A DNA stretch of 22,385 bases from SIG598 sp045605025 (GTDB lineage Bacteria > Bacillota > Clostridia > Oscillospirales > Acutalibacteraceae). The notes under the pieces are model-generated. The model searched no databases, was not told the origin of the DNA, and saw only the letters and a program-made list of their open reading frames with translations. The stretch lies in contig JAZUPE010000056.1 in the NCBI GenBank assembly GCA_045605025.1, forward strand, positions 1 through 22,385, given 5' to 3'. Both the position numbers and the translations under genes were made by a program. This document shows positions 6,876 through 14,931 of the stretch, piece after piece (the first letter of the stretch is position 1; every line of letters starts with the position of its first letter).

Positions 6876-7658
6876 GTGCGGGTGAGGTATTTGCTATCTT
6901 TCTATGTAACTGCGGCGTGCGGAACCGGTCTTAAAAGAACGAATAACGAGGATAATCTGTGTATTGGCAGTTTTTATCTCGACGAGGGTGATATTGAAAC
7001 CAATGATATGGTGTCTGTTTCCTGCAGCAGGTCTTTCAAGAACTCGCTCCTAACTGCTGTATGTGATGGAATGGGCGGAGAGAGCTCTGGTGAGATCGCG
7101 TCACAGATTGCGGTAAGAAGGCTGTCGGAACTTCCGGCAGGAGCCGGTCAGGGAGAAATATTGGCGTTGCTGCAGCAGATCAATTTCGAACTGCATGACA
7201 AAGCTGTAGAACTCGGGTCTCAGCGCATCGGATGTACTGCGGCTGTTCTTTCCGTTACCGACGGAAGTGCGTCGGTAATCAATGTAGGGGACAGCAGAGT
7301 CTATCGTCTTCGCGGCCGGAAACTGGAGCGCCTTTCCCATGACCAGTCCGAGGTGCAGTCGTATATTGACGCGGGATTGATCTCGGAGAAAAAGGCGCGG
7401 ATTCATCCATTGAGGCATAAGATTCTGCAGTTCCTTGGAATGCCGGACAATATGCTTCAGTTTGAAAAGACCAGGACAACTGATGTTGTGGCGGGAGACG
7501 TGTTTCTGTTGTGCAGTGACGGTCTGACCGAATGTCTTGAAGACGGAAAAATACGAAGGCTGCTCCGCTTGGGATATGACGCGGAATCAATGTATGAAGC
7601 CGCTATGAAAAAAGGCGGCGTCGACAATACAACTGTGATTATAGTGAGAGTTGAATAA
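6876..7658 (+). CDS. PP2C-family Ser/Thr protein phosphatase
   Basis: A complete PP2C (PPM) catalytic domain of 260 residues, cytoplasmic, with the metal-binding aspartates in place. The N-terminal GLKRTNNED (18-26) is followed by DGMGGESSGE (64-73), INVGDSRVYRLR (136-146), LLCSDGLTE (211-219) and GGVDNTTVI (247-255). Such phosphatases reverse Hanks-kinase phosphorylation, and two such kinases flank it. The start is uncertain: GTG at 6876 has no clear ribosome binding site; in-frame GTG at 6882 or TTG at 6891 are alternatives, and the family N-terminus (normally just before the GLKR region) favours a late start. The stop is one base before the ATG of the next gene, indicating coupled translation. 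Confidence 0.9.
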   Translation: MRVRYLLSFYVTAACGTGLKRTNNEDNLCIGSFYLDEGDIETNDMVSVSCSRSFKNSLLTAVCDGMGGESSGEIASQIAVRRLSELPAGAGQGEILALLQQINFELHDKAVELGSQRIGCTAAVLSVTDGSASVINVGDSRVYRLRGRKLERLSHDQSEVQSYIDAGLISEKKARIHPLRHKILQFLGMPDNMLQFEKTRTTDVVAGDVFLLCSDGLTECLEDGKIRRLLRLGYDAESMYEAAMKKGGVDNTTVIIVRVE

Positions 7659-7659
7659 T

Positions 7660-9033
7660 ATGAGTCTTACCATGGAAATTAAGCGCTCGCTTGAACTGGG
7701 AGAGTATAACGATCCGGTTCAGGTGCGCAGACTGCTCAGAAGCGGCAAGTTTGAAATGCAGGAGTTCAAGGATGCCTTATGGTCATCGATTCTTGAGGCG
7801 TTTCCATGTCCGAAAGAAGGCGGCATACCTCAGAACCTGACCACTGCAAAACAGAAGCTGTGGCAGAGGCTTTGTGAGGAGGAACCCGAACTTTCGGAAC
7901 ATGAGCGGATAGAAAAACAGTGCCGGTGTTCCAATCTCTGCATGCAGTGTGAGAGCAAAAAGCAGATTATCGCGTTCTTTGCGGGAATTGATACCGGAAG
8001 CGATGATACCATTCGTCACAGGCTGGCAAGCTGGCTTTCCGGTCGGGTCAGAAAGCTGGAAAGAATCACCTGTATTCAGCTTTGCTTTGCGATGAATATG
8101 CGTGTCTATCCGGAGGGCAGACAGCTGTCTGATGCGGAGAAGCTCACCGACGCTAACCGGTTTCTCACACTTGCCTGCAGACAGCCGCCGCTCTATACGA
8201 TGAAACCCGACGAAGCGGTTTACTATTACTGCCTTGCAAACCCCTGCGGACGAAGCAATGTGGAAAACTGGAACTACGCCTGCAGACTGATTGACAGGAT
8301 ATCCGAATCAGCTTCAGCGAATGCCGGCAAGGAAATGCATACCATGTATGCCGCTGCCGTCATCGAGGGCATCACCACGGAAGAGGAACTGCTCGATTTT
8401 GTGATGCAGAGCAGCGTCAGTGACCATGAGCTTTACGCAACTGCAAAGGAGAACTGCAGGCTGCTTTTTGAACTGTTTGATATTTCAGAAGATATATCCA
8501 ATGCAGTGGACGAAGGGAGAACCGGTACCGGAAAATACAAAAAGAAGCGCAATGTTCTGAAAAAAGTGGCGTTGTCAATACTGGATGCGATATCGAATTA
8601 TGACGAGAGCGGCAGGATCGACAGCGATGTGCTGGAACTGCTTGAGAGATACGAGTTCGGCGACATTCTTTACTGCTCCGACCGACTGGAGAGTTTCCTT
8701 GACGACGGCGAACTTCCGGACAGAACGCTGCTGCTACTTACCGTTCTCGCTCAGAATTGTGGTATGAAATACGATCCGGAAACAAATACTCTCGAGGAGT
8801 CTGATGATCTGACGGATCTTCCTTCGTTCAGCGAGTATTTCAACAGTCTGTCAGTTCTGCTCAGCAACATGGGCATGGCACCTCTTTATCCAAGAAGAAG
8901 GATCGATTTCATCGTACTCTATGCCTATCACATGCTCCAGAAGGATGTGCTTGGAGACAGAGAGGTCGGGGCACTGTCTGATTACATTATCAGAGCACTT
9001 AAGCTCACTATGGAGGGAATTAATAATGATTGA
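7660..9033 (+). CDS. Unknown cytoplasmic protein with a CXCX3CX2C cluster, between phosphatase and kinase
   Basis: A 457-residue soluble protein with no membrane helix, which I do not recognise as a named family. A cysteine cluster at residues 88-97 (CRCSNLCMQC) could bind a metal. After it comes a helical stretch (residues about 114-195) with RLASWLSGRV, IQLCFAMNM, ANRFLTLA, PLYTMKPDEAVYYYCL, and near the C-terminus a similar theme (LLSNMGMAPLYPRRRIDFIVLYAY, given in parts at 400-409 and 410-423). This Leu/Tyr/Asp-rich theme recurs in my memory of uncharacterised Clostridia proteins, but I cannot name the family. ATG 7660 is one base after the phosphatase stop; its end overlaps the next kinase gene by eight bases. 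It probably works physically with these two enzymes (inference). Confidence 0.75.
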   Translation: MSLTMEIKRSLELGEYNDPVQVRRLLRSGKFEMQEFKDALWSSILEAFPCPKEGGIPQNLTTAKQKLWQRLCEEEPELSEHERIEKQCRCSNLCMQCESKKQIIAFFAGIDTGSDDTIRHRLASWLSGRVRKLERITCIQLCFAMNMRVYPEGRQLSDAEKLTDANRFLTLACRQPPLYTMKPDEAVYYYCLANPCGRSNVENWNYACRLIDRISESASANAGKEMHTMYAAAVIEGITTEEELLDFVMQSSVSDHELYATAKENCRLLFELFDISEDISNAVDEGRTGTGKYKKKRNVLKKVALSILDAISNYDESGRIDSDVLELLERYEFGDILYCSDRLESFLDDGELPDRTLLLLTVLAQNCGMKYDPETNTLEESDDLTDLPSFSEYFNSLSVLLSNMGMAPLYPRRRIDFIVLYAYHMLQKDVLGDREVGALSDYIIRALKLTMEGINND

Positions 9034-10429
9034 TCGCGCTGCCGGCAGACTGGGGCTGATGGCAACAGAGAAAATCAGCGAAAATGAAATCACGGCGGTC
9101 GACGCAAAAGGAATGACGGAGAAAACTCTCATGTGCGTTGACGACAGCCGGTTTGCCCGCGGTGCAGCGGAAGCGCTGCGTACAAGCGCGCCGTCCTATG
9201 TGTGCCGGATTGAAAAGATCGAGGAGTGCGAAGGCAAGCTGATCCTTGTGTCCGACGATTCCGGAAAACGCATCGAGCGGTTTTCTATCTATGAGGCGCA
9301 CGCTGCATGCTGCGCCGCGCTGGTGTTCAAGGATGCCGGAGCAGTGCACGGCAATCTGCTTCAGGCGGTGAGACGCAGGGGCAACAGGGTGCGCGTTTTC
9401 GGGTTGAGCAGTATTGAGCCATACTCCATCGAAGGTGAGATGCGTGAGATAAAAGCGATTGAGGCTATGTGCGGGATCTCCGCGGAAAGCCTTGAAAAGC
9501 TGCGCGAGATACTTGCAGTCAGAATCAACGCTCAGGAAATGCTCGTAATGAAAGCAGCTGAGGCAGAGCGGCTGAGGGTATCACTGCTTGCACAGGAGAG
9601 CTTCAGGAACGAATGGAGCAGTCTGGAATATATCAACGCGGGTGCCTACGGATTTATTTTTCGTGCGGTTTCAGCCGTTGACGGCAATGAATACGCCCTG
9701 AAAGTCATGTGCGTTGGCAACGACACAGATAAACTGTGGAAGGCAAAGCGGGAGAGCACCAACGCCAGTCAGTTCTACCGCAGCAAATATGTTGTAAGGA
9801 CCCATGACGACGGGAAAATAATTATCGACGGCATAAAATACATATGGATAAGCATGGAGCTGCTCGAACCGATTCCCTGTGAGATCAGCAATGAAATTAC
9901 CGTCGCTAAGATCGCGTGCGATGTATGTCTCGCGCTTGAGGAGATTCATAAGAACGGAGGAATGGCGCACAGAGACGTTAAACCCGCCAATATTCTCCGT
10001 GGCAGAGACAACTGGAAACTGTGTGACTTCGGTATAACAAAAGAGGTTCAGGGCAGAGATATGGCAACGGTCATCGGAACCTCTGACTTCATGGCACCGG
10101 AGCTGCTCAGAGCTGTGGCTGCGAATTCCGATAAAGCCAATTACGATAACTCAGTGGATATCTATGCTCTTGGCATTACCATGTATATGCTGCTCAACAG
10201 AGGAGCAGCTCCGTTTATGGCAGTGCCGCCTTACATTTCCGGTGCGCTGGATCAGAAAAACGCCGGCATCAGGAGAATTCAGGGCGAGCAGATGCCATCC
10301 GCGGTCAACTGCAGCGAGCGGCTGATGAAAATAATCAGAAAAGCCTGCAGTTACAAACCTGCGGACAGATATTCCTCAGTCAGCAGGATGTATGACGCGT
10401 TGGAAGACTTCCTTGAGGACTTTGAATAA
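9026..10429 (+). CDS. Soluble Ser/Thr protein kinase with a kinase-like N-terminal half
   Basis: A 467-residue protein. The kinase domain fills residues about 197-467: a loosened Gly loop (NAGAYGFIF, 204-212), ALK with K226, AHRDVKPANIL (314-324), KLCDFGITK (331-339) and GTSDFMAPEL (351-360). There is no membrane helix, unlike the first kinase of the cluster. The first ~150 residues have a KLILVSDDSG strand, a helix, then GAVHGNLL (105-112) and VRVFGLSS (122-129), which line up in order with the hinge, HRD and DFG parts of a kinase but lack the catalytic residues; a degenerate pseudokinase is possible. The start at 9026 follows a perfect GGAGGG (9012-9017), inside the previous gene. Longer in-frame starts lack such a site. 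Confidence 0.88.
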   Translation: MIDRAAGRLGLMATEKISENEITAVDAKGMTEKTLMCVDDSRFARGAAEALRTSAPSYVCRIEKIEECEGKLILVSDDSGKRIERFSIYEAHAACCAALVFKDAGAVHGNLLQAVRRRGNRVRVFGLSSIEPYSIEGEMREIKAIEAMCGISAESLEKLREILAVRINAQEMLVMKAAEAERLRVSLLAQESFRNEWSSLEYINAGAYGFIFRAVSAVDGNEYALKVMCVGNDTDKLWKAKRESTNASQFYRSKYVVRTHDDGKIIIDGIKYIWISMELLEPIPCEISNEITVAKIACDVCLALEEIHKNGGMAHRDVKPANILRGRDNWKLCDFGITKEVQGRDMATVIGTSDFMAPELLRAVAANSDKANYDNSVDIYALGITMYMLLNRGAAPFMAVPPYISGALDQKNAGIRRIQGEQMPSAVNCSERLMKIIRKACSYKPADRYSSVSRMYDALEDFLEDFE

Positions 10430-10441
10430 AGATATTTCAGT

Positions 10442-10484
10442 TCCGGATCCGGTGTCTGCGAAGGTGCCGGATCCGGAGATTTTT
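10442..10484 (+). terminator. Rho-independent terminator of the signalling cluster
   Basis: TCCGGATCCGG (10442-10452) pairs with CCGGATCCGGA (10467-10477), an 11-bp stem with a 14-base loop, followed by GA and five T. It begins 12 bases after the kinase stop. Confidence 0.85.
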
Positions 10485-10553
10485 GTTCTGAGGGGAGGAT
10501 TTTTTGCGGAACAGAGCATAAAATATCTTTTCCGGTCTATCATTTTTACTTGA

Positions 10554-10582
10554 TATTTGATAAAATATACATTTATCAAATA
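10554..10582. promoter_or_regulatory. Perfect 11-bp inverted repeat, operator-like, before the metabolic operon
   Basis: TATTTGATAAA (10554-10564) and TTTATCAAATA (10572-10582) are exact complements around a seven-base AT-rich centre. It is about 100 bases upstream of the nucleoside phosphorylase gene, in a 252-base gap otherwise holding the terminator and a possible GGCAA/TTGCC hairpin (10610-10628). The AT-rich dyad, with no T tract, looks like a repressor site. No promoter could be placed with confidence. Confidence 0.55.
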
Positions 10583-10681
10583 CATTTTCCGGAATTCTGC
10601 GGATAGATGGGCAAGCTGTGTTATTGCCGCAGGTTCAGGATTGCTGATATATGCTGAATTGATTGCCGGAGGAAAAAGAGA

Positions 10682-11449
10682 ATGATAACCGATACCTTTG
10701 ATAACAGGTCAGAAGAAATAATCAAGGTCTGGCGTAACGATGAGGCGCCAAAGGTCGATGCCTGCATCGTTACGTTTTCCAGAGAGATTCTGAACCGCGT
10801 GGTGGAAAATCACGGCTGTGAACTGCTGGGTAACCTCTGGTCGTCCAACGGAGCGAATCCGGTCTACAGGATTGAATACTGCGGGAAGACCTTCGCGGTG
10901 TATATGTCCTACGTCAGTGCGCCTGCCTGCGTTGCCGATATGGAGGACACACTGTCAGTTATCAATACGGATAAATTCGTGGTGTTCGGCGGCGCAGGAT
11001 GCCTCAACAAGGATATTGCCCGTGGAAAGGTCATGGTGCCCACGGAGGCGTACAGAGACGAGGGGACTTCCTACCATTACGCCGCCGCTTCAGACTATAT
11101 TGCTGTGAAGAATTCTACTGTTGTCGCAGAGTTTATGAAAACTGCAGGTCTGCCTTATGTCACGGGCAGAACATGGACCACCGATGCGTTCCACAGGGAG
11201 ACCAGAGATAATTTCGAAAAGAGAAAAGCTGACGGCTGCATTTCTGTGGAGATGGAATGTGCCGCGGTTCAGGCAATGTGCGACTTCCGCGGACTGCAGG
11301 CGTATTTCTTCTTTACGAGCGGTGACCTGCTGGACGCACCAGAGTGGGATCAGCGCATGAGCGGCGATGACAAAAAAGACACACAGCACGACGGCGGTCA
11401 TTTTGACATTGCTCTTGAGCTGGCACTGCACATCACTTCCAGAGAGTAA
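10682..11449 (+). CDS. Nucleoside phosphorylase family protein (PNP/uridine phosphorylase fold)
   Basis: A 255-residue member of the PNP_UDP_1 superfamily. Motifs are FGGAGCLNKDI (102-112, phosphate-site glycines), a nucleoside-site segment DEGTSYHY (126-133), TTDAF (166-170), and VEMECAAV (189-196, the ribose-binding glutamate), then TSGDLLD (212-218) with the likely catalytic aspartate D215. These enzymes split nucleosides with phosphate to a base and ribose-1-phosphate for salvage. The pattern is closest to uridine phosphorylases, but the base is not fixed by what I can see. A GGAGG site precedes the ATG. It is the first of six close co-directional genes; 25 bases separate it from the rRNA methyltransferase. 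Confidence 0.82.
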   Translation: MITDTFDNRSEEIIKVWRNDEAPKVDACIVTFSREILNRVVENHGCELLGNLWSSNGANPVYRIEYCGKTFAVYMSYVSAPACVADMEDTLSVINTDKFVVFGGAGCLNKDIARGKVMVPTEAYRDEGTSYHYAAASDYIAVKNSTVVAEFMKTAGLPYVTGRTWTTDAFHRETRDNFEKRKADGCISVEMECAAVQAMCDFRGLQAYFFFTSGDLLDAPEWDQRMSGDDKKDTQHDGGHFDIALELALHITSRE

Positions 11450-11474
11450 ATATATCGAGGAGAATAGTAAAAAA

Positions 11475-12626
11475 ATGGCTAACAAAGCACACAACTGCCC
11501 CGTGTACAAAAGATGCGGAGGCTGTCAGCTTCAGAATATGGAATACGCAGAGCAGCTGCGCTACAAGCAGGGCAAGGTCATTGGACTGATGGGAAAGATG
11601 TGCCGCGTGGATGATATTATCGGTATGGATAATCCCTACCACTACCGCAACAAGGTGCAGGCGGCCTTTGGTCTTGACCGGCGAGGAATGATTTCCGGAA
11701 TCTACCAGTCATCCACACACAAGATCGTACCGATCGACAGCTGCCTTATTGAGGACGAAAAAGCAGACGCGGTGATAGTGACCATTCGCAGACTTGCCGA
11801 CAGATTCAAGCTGGGTGTGTTCAATGAAAAATCTCTCAAGGGATTTCTGCGCCATGTTCTGGTCAAGCGCAGTTTTTCCACAGGACAGCTCATGGTGGTG
11901 CTGGTCACAGGCACGCCTGTATTCCCGAACAAAAACGATTTCATTGCCGCCCTGCTCAAGGAGCATCCGGAAATAACAACCATCGTGCAGAACATAAACA
12001 GCCGCTTCACCGCCCTTGTGCTGGGAGAACGCAGCATTGTGCTGTACGGTGAGGGAAAAATAGAGGACGAAATGATGGGCTGCCGGTTCCGCATTTCGCC
12101 AAAATCCTTCTATCAGGTCAATCCAGTGCAGACCGAGAAGCTGTATTCGCTTGCGATGAGTTATCTTGATCTCAAGGGCAGCGAAACGGTGCTGGATGCC
12201 TACTGCGGTACGGGAACCATCGGCATAATCGCCGCAAAGGCAGGCGCGGGCAAAGTGATCGGCGTGGAACTCAATGCCGAAGCGGTTAAGGACGCAAAGG
12301 AAAATGCGCGGCTCAACGGCACAGACAACATAGACTTTGTCTGTGCCGACGCAGGCGAGTTTCTCAAGAACCTTGCCATTAAGAGAACAAAACTCGACGG
12401 CGTTATCATGGATCCGCCCCGTGCCGGCAGCACCGTTCAGTTCATGAGTTCGGTGATCAGGCTTGCTCCGGAAAGAGTGGTGTACATCTCCTGCAATCCG
12501 GAAACCCTTGCGCGCGATCTGTTGTATTTTTCAAAAAACGGCTACAAGGTCAGAAAGATCACACCGGTGGATATGTTTCCGCATACCAATCACGTTGAGT
12601 GCGTGTGTCTGCTGACGAAGAAATAA
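11475..12626 (+). CDS. rlmD: 23S rRNA (uracil-5-)-methyltransferase, RlmD/RumA type
   Basis: A 383-residue SAM-dependent methyltransferase that makes 5-methyluridine in RNA, most likely 23S rRNA. An N-terminal Fe-S cluster set is visible: C8, C14, C17 (CPVYKRCGGC) and C90 (DSCLIED). The SAM site is DAYCGTGTIG (241-250), then DPPRAGS (313-319), the nucleophile in SCNPETLARD (C340), and the general base in HVE (E375). The usual N-terminal TRAM RNA-binding domain is absent, so this is the short form. The start at 11475 is chosen because GAGGAG (11457-11462) precedes it and family homology begins there; the longer open frame runs back into the phosphorylase gene without a site. Confidence 0.88.
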   Translation: MANKAHNCPVYKRCGGCQLQNMEYAEQLRYKQGKVIGLMGKMCRVDDIIGMDNPYHYRNKVQAAFGLDRRGMISGIYQSSTHKIVPIDSCLIEDEKADAVIVTIRRLADRFKLGVFNEKSLKGFLRHVLVKRSFSTGQLMVVLVTGTPVFPNKNDFIAALLKEHPEITTIVQNINSRFTALVLGERSIVLYGEGKIEDEMMGCRFRISPKSFYQVNPVQTEKLYSLAMSYLDLKGSETVLDAYCGTGTIGIIAAKAGAGKVIGVELNAEAVKDAKENARLNGTDNIDFVCADAGEFLKNLAIKRTKLDGVIMDPPRAGSTVQFMSSVIRLAPERVVYISCNPETLARDLLYFSKNGYKVRKITPVDMFPHTNHVECVCLLTKK

Positions 12627-12652
12627 GAAGCCTGGATTTATGGAGGATGATT

Positions 12653-13345
12653 ATGCTGATTGGTATTGTCTGCGCGGGAGATAAAGAACTGGCACCCTTT
12701 CTGCCGCTGCTTGGTGAGTGCAGAACCACAGAAAAAGCGATGCTGAAATTTTATGAGGGAACCATAAACGGTGCGGCTGTTGTTGCTCTTTTTTCGGGGG
12801 TGTGCAAGGTTAATGCCGCGATCGCGGCGCAGATACTGATCGATACATATCATGTGGACTGCATTATCAACGCAGGTGTTGCGGGCGGAATGGAACGCGG
12901 GCTTGAGATATTTGATACGGTTATCTCCACGGAGATTGCACATCACGATGTTGACGCAGGAATATTGACGGAATTTCATCCGTGGATGGAATCGGTGTTC
13001 TTCAAGGCGGACAAAGAATTGATTGAACTTTCCCGAAAGGCAGTTGAGAAGCTGACACACGATTACCGGATTGTCTGGGGACGCATGGTGACAGGTGAAG
13101 CCTTTATCGCCGATGACGGGCGGCAGCAGATCAATCAGCGGTATGCGCCTCTGACTGTCGACATGGAAACCGCGGCTTTCGCTCAGGTGTGCCATGTCAA
13201 CAGCGTGCCGTTCATTGCTGTCAGATGCATCACTGATACCGAGGATCACAGTGGTGTGAATCATTTCGAAGAAAACTGCCGGAAAGCGGCAGAGATCTCA
13301 AGAGATATCACGGTGGCGCTTCTGGAAGAAATCCATAACAGATAA
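12653..13345 (+). CDS. mtnN: 5'-methylthioadenosine/S-adenosylhomocysteine nucleosidase
   Basis: A 230-residue enzyme that hydrolyses the glycosidic bond of methylthioadenosine and S-adenosylhomocysteine, releasing adenine, thus clearing products of SAM-dependent reactions. Length and motifs fit the family: GIVCAGDKEL with catalytic E12, INAGVAGGM (72-80), AHHDVDAG (97-103), VTGEAFIAD (146-154), VDMETAAFAQ with E172, and ITDTED with catalytic D195. ATG 12653 is preceded by GGAGG at 12642-12646 with good spacing; ATG 12647 is too close to it. The gene follows a SAM-dependent methyltransferase, which makes metabolic sense, although the enzyme serves the whole cell. Confidence 0.92.
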   Translation: MLIGIVCAGDKELAPFLPLLGECRTTEKAMLKFYEGTINGAAVVALFSGVCKVNAAIAAQILIDTYHVDCIINAGVAGGMERGLEIFDTVISTEIAHHDVDAGILTEFHPWMESVFFKADKELIELSRKAVEKLTHDYRIVWGRMVTGEAFIADDGRQQINQRYAPLTVDMETAAFAQVCHVNSVPFIAVRCITDTEDHSGVNHFEENCRKAAEISRDITVALLEEIHNR

Positions 13346-13367
13346 AGAATAAAAACGGAGGACACAT

Positions 13368-14156
13368 ATGAGTGTAATCAGATACACTTTTTTCTCACAG
13401 GTGCTCAGAGAACAGACCAATGTAACGGTGATTCTGCCTTCGTTTGAGGGCTGGAGAGACCATCAGGGCAGTTCGGCCTATTACGACGGTTACGGCCGAA
13501 AAAAGACTCTGTATGTGCTGCACGGCGGCTCCGACGACTGTTCGCTCTATCTGAGAAGAACCAGAATCGAGGAATACGCAATGGGACACGATCTGGCAGT
13601 GGTGATGCCGGAGGTGAAAAACAGCTTCTACAGCAATATGATTTACGGAAAGCAGTACTTTACGTATCTTAGTGAGGAACTGCCGCGGGTAATGGAGAGT
13701 GTATTTCCGCTGACCAATGATCCTGCGGAGAGATATGTCATCGGCAATTCAATGGGCTCCCACGGCGCGATCAAATGGGCGCTGAACTGTCCCGGGTTCT
13801 TCGCGGCGGCAGCCGGTATGTCCGGTGCGGGCGATCTTGAAGAACTGGGATTCTATGATGGAAGAAAAGAGCGTGTTCTCAATGCCTTTGGTACTATCGG
13901 GCAGTACCGTGGCAGCATGAACGATTTCAAGTTTATGCTTGATAAGCATCTTGCGGAGGGCACACAGCTGCCGCGTCTGTATTTCTGCTGCGGAAAGCAG
14001 GACGGTTTCTATAATGGCGCAAAGCTCTTTGCGGAGTATGTTGAGTCAAAGGGAATTGTGACACGGTTTGAAGAAGCTGACGGCAATCACAACTGGGAAT
14101 ACTGGGATAGGTGGCTGCCGGTAATGATTGATTATCTGGTGAAGGGGGAAGCGTAA
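13368..14156 (+). CDS. Alpha/beta-hydrolase esterase, CE1/EstA-like, paralogue 1
   Basis: A 262-residue serine esterase of the esterase-D/tributyrin-esterase type, related to carbohydrate esterase family 1. The triad can be read: nucleophile S128 in GNSMG (126-130), D212 in CGKQDGFY, and H241 in GNHNWEYWD. The oxyanion strand YVLHGGSDD is at 49-57. There is no signal peptide, so it acts in the cytoplasm, perhaps removing acetyl or other acyl groups from imported sugars or thioesters (inference). A CGGAGGA site precedes the ATG. Its paralogue starts one base after the stop. Confidence 0.82.
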   Translation: MSVIRYTFFSQVLREQTNVTVILPSFEGWRDHQGSSAYYDGYGRKKTLYVLHGGSDDCSLYLRRTRIEEYAMGHDLAVVMPEVKNSFYSNMIYGKQYFTYLSEELPRVMESVFPLTNDPAERYVIGNSMGSHGAIKWALNCPGFFAAAAGMSGAGDLEELGFYDGRKERVLNAFGTIGQYRGSMNDFKFMLDKHLAEGTQLPRLYFCCGKQDGFYNGAKLFAEYVESKGIVTRFEEADGNHNWEYWDRWLPVMIDYLVKGEA

Positions 14157-14157
14157 G

Positions 14158-14931
14158 ATGGGTGTACTGCATTTTGATTTCATGTCCGATAAGCTGGGTT
14201 TCCAGACGAATATTTACGTTACCATTCCCGAGTGCATGGAAAGGGGGGAGCAGCCCAAAGGTATTCTCTACCTGCTGCACGGCGGTGCGGGCAATGGTCT
14301 TGACTGGATGCGAAACACCGCGATTGAGCGGCATGCTCAACCCTATGAGCTGGCAGTTATTATGCCCGAAGTGGACGGAAGCTGCTTTTACGCTGACATG
14401 AAGCACGGGTATCCCTATTTCCAGTATCTGACCGAGGAGGTTCCGGCGGCAATGGAGGCAATGCTTCCGCTGCTGCGCGGAGTGGAAAAGCGTTATGTTG
14501 CGGGCTTTTCCATGGGTGGATACGGTGCTTTCAAGTGGGCGTTCAGCAAACCGGATTATTTCACAGCGGCGGCAAATCTGTCCGGCGTGTCCTTTATTGT
14601 GGATCTGATGGCAGATGCCGGTCACGGATTGAACGGCAGACAAACCATCATCGAATGCAACTGGGGCAGTCTTGAGGAACTCAGGGGAAGTGTCAGCGAT
14701 TCAAAGGTATGGATTGACAGTGCTGCTGCACAGGAAACAAGGCTGCCGAAACTGTTTGCCGGCATGGGAACAGAGGATTTTTCCTACGAGTTCAGCAAGG
14801 ACTATCTTGCCTATGCTGCAGAAAAAGGCGTGGATATACATTACGAGGAAATGTCCGGCGGTCACGACTGGACAGTATGGGAAGCAATGATACGACGCTT
14901 CATGGCGTGGAGTACAGGCGATGGAGAATAA
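14158..14931 (+). CDS. Alpha/beta-hydrolase esterase, CE1/EstA-like, paralogue 2
   Basis: A 257-residue homologue of the preceding gene with the same order of parts: LYLLHGGAGNGLDW (37-50), nucleophile S118 in GFSMGGYGAFKW, D207 in GTEDFSY, and H236 in GGHDWTVWE. It keeps the classic GFSMGGYG elbow, whereas paralogue 1 has GNSMGSHG, so the two likely differ in substrate. It has no signal peptide. The ribosome binding site (GGGGGAAG) lies in the last codons of the first paralogue, with one base between stop and start, so the pair arose by duplication and is translated together. Substrate unknown. Confidence 0.83.
   Translation: MGVLHFDFMSDKLGFQTNIYVTIPECMERGEQPKGILYLLHGGAGNGLDWMRNTAIERHAQPYELAVIMPEVDGSCFYADMKHGYPYFQYLTEEVPAAMEAMLPLLRGVEKRYVAGFSMGGYGAFKWAFSKPDYFTAAANLSGVSFIVDLMADAGHGLNGRQTIIECNWGSLEELRGSVSDSKVWIDSAAAQETRLPKLFAGMGTEDFSYEFSKDYLAYAAEKGVDIHYEEMSGGHDWTVWEAMIRRFMAWSTGDGE

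Noticed and set aside
8921..9025. 35-residue N-terminal extension of the soluble kinase
   Set aside because: It would lie inside the preceding gene without a ribosome site, whereas ATG 9026 has a perfect GGAGGG eight bases ahead.
11367..11474. N-terminal extension of the rRNA methyltransferase into the phosphorylase gene
   Set aside because: Family homology and the Fe-S cysteines begin after ATG 11475, which has its own ribosome site.
12599..12652. N-terminal extension of the MTA/SAH nucleosidase
   Set aside because: The family starts directly with the GIVCAG strand, and GGAGG precedes ATG 12653 at good spacing.
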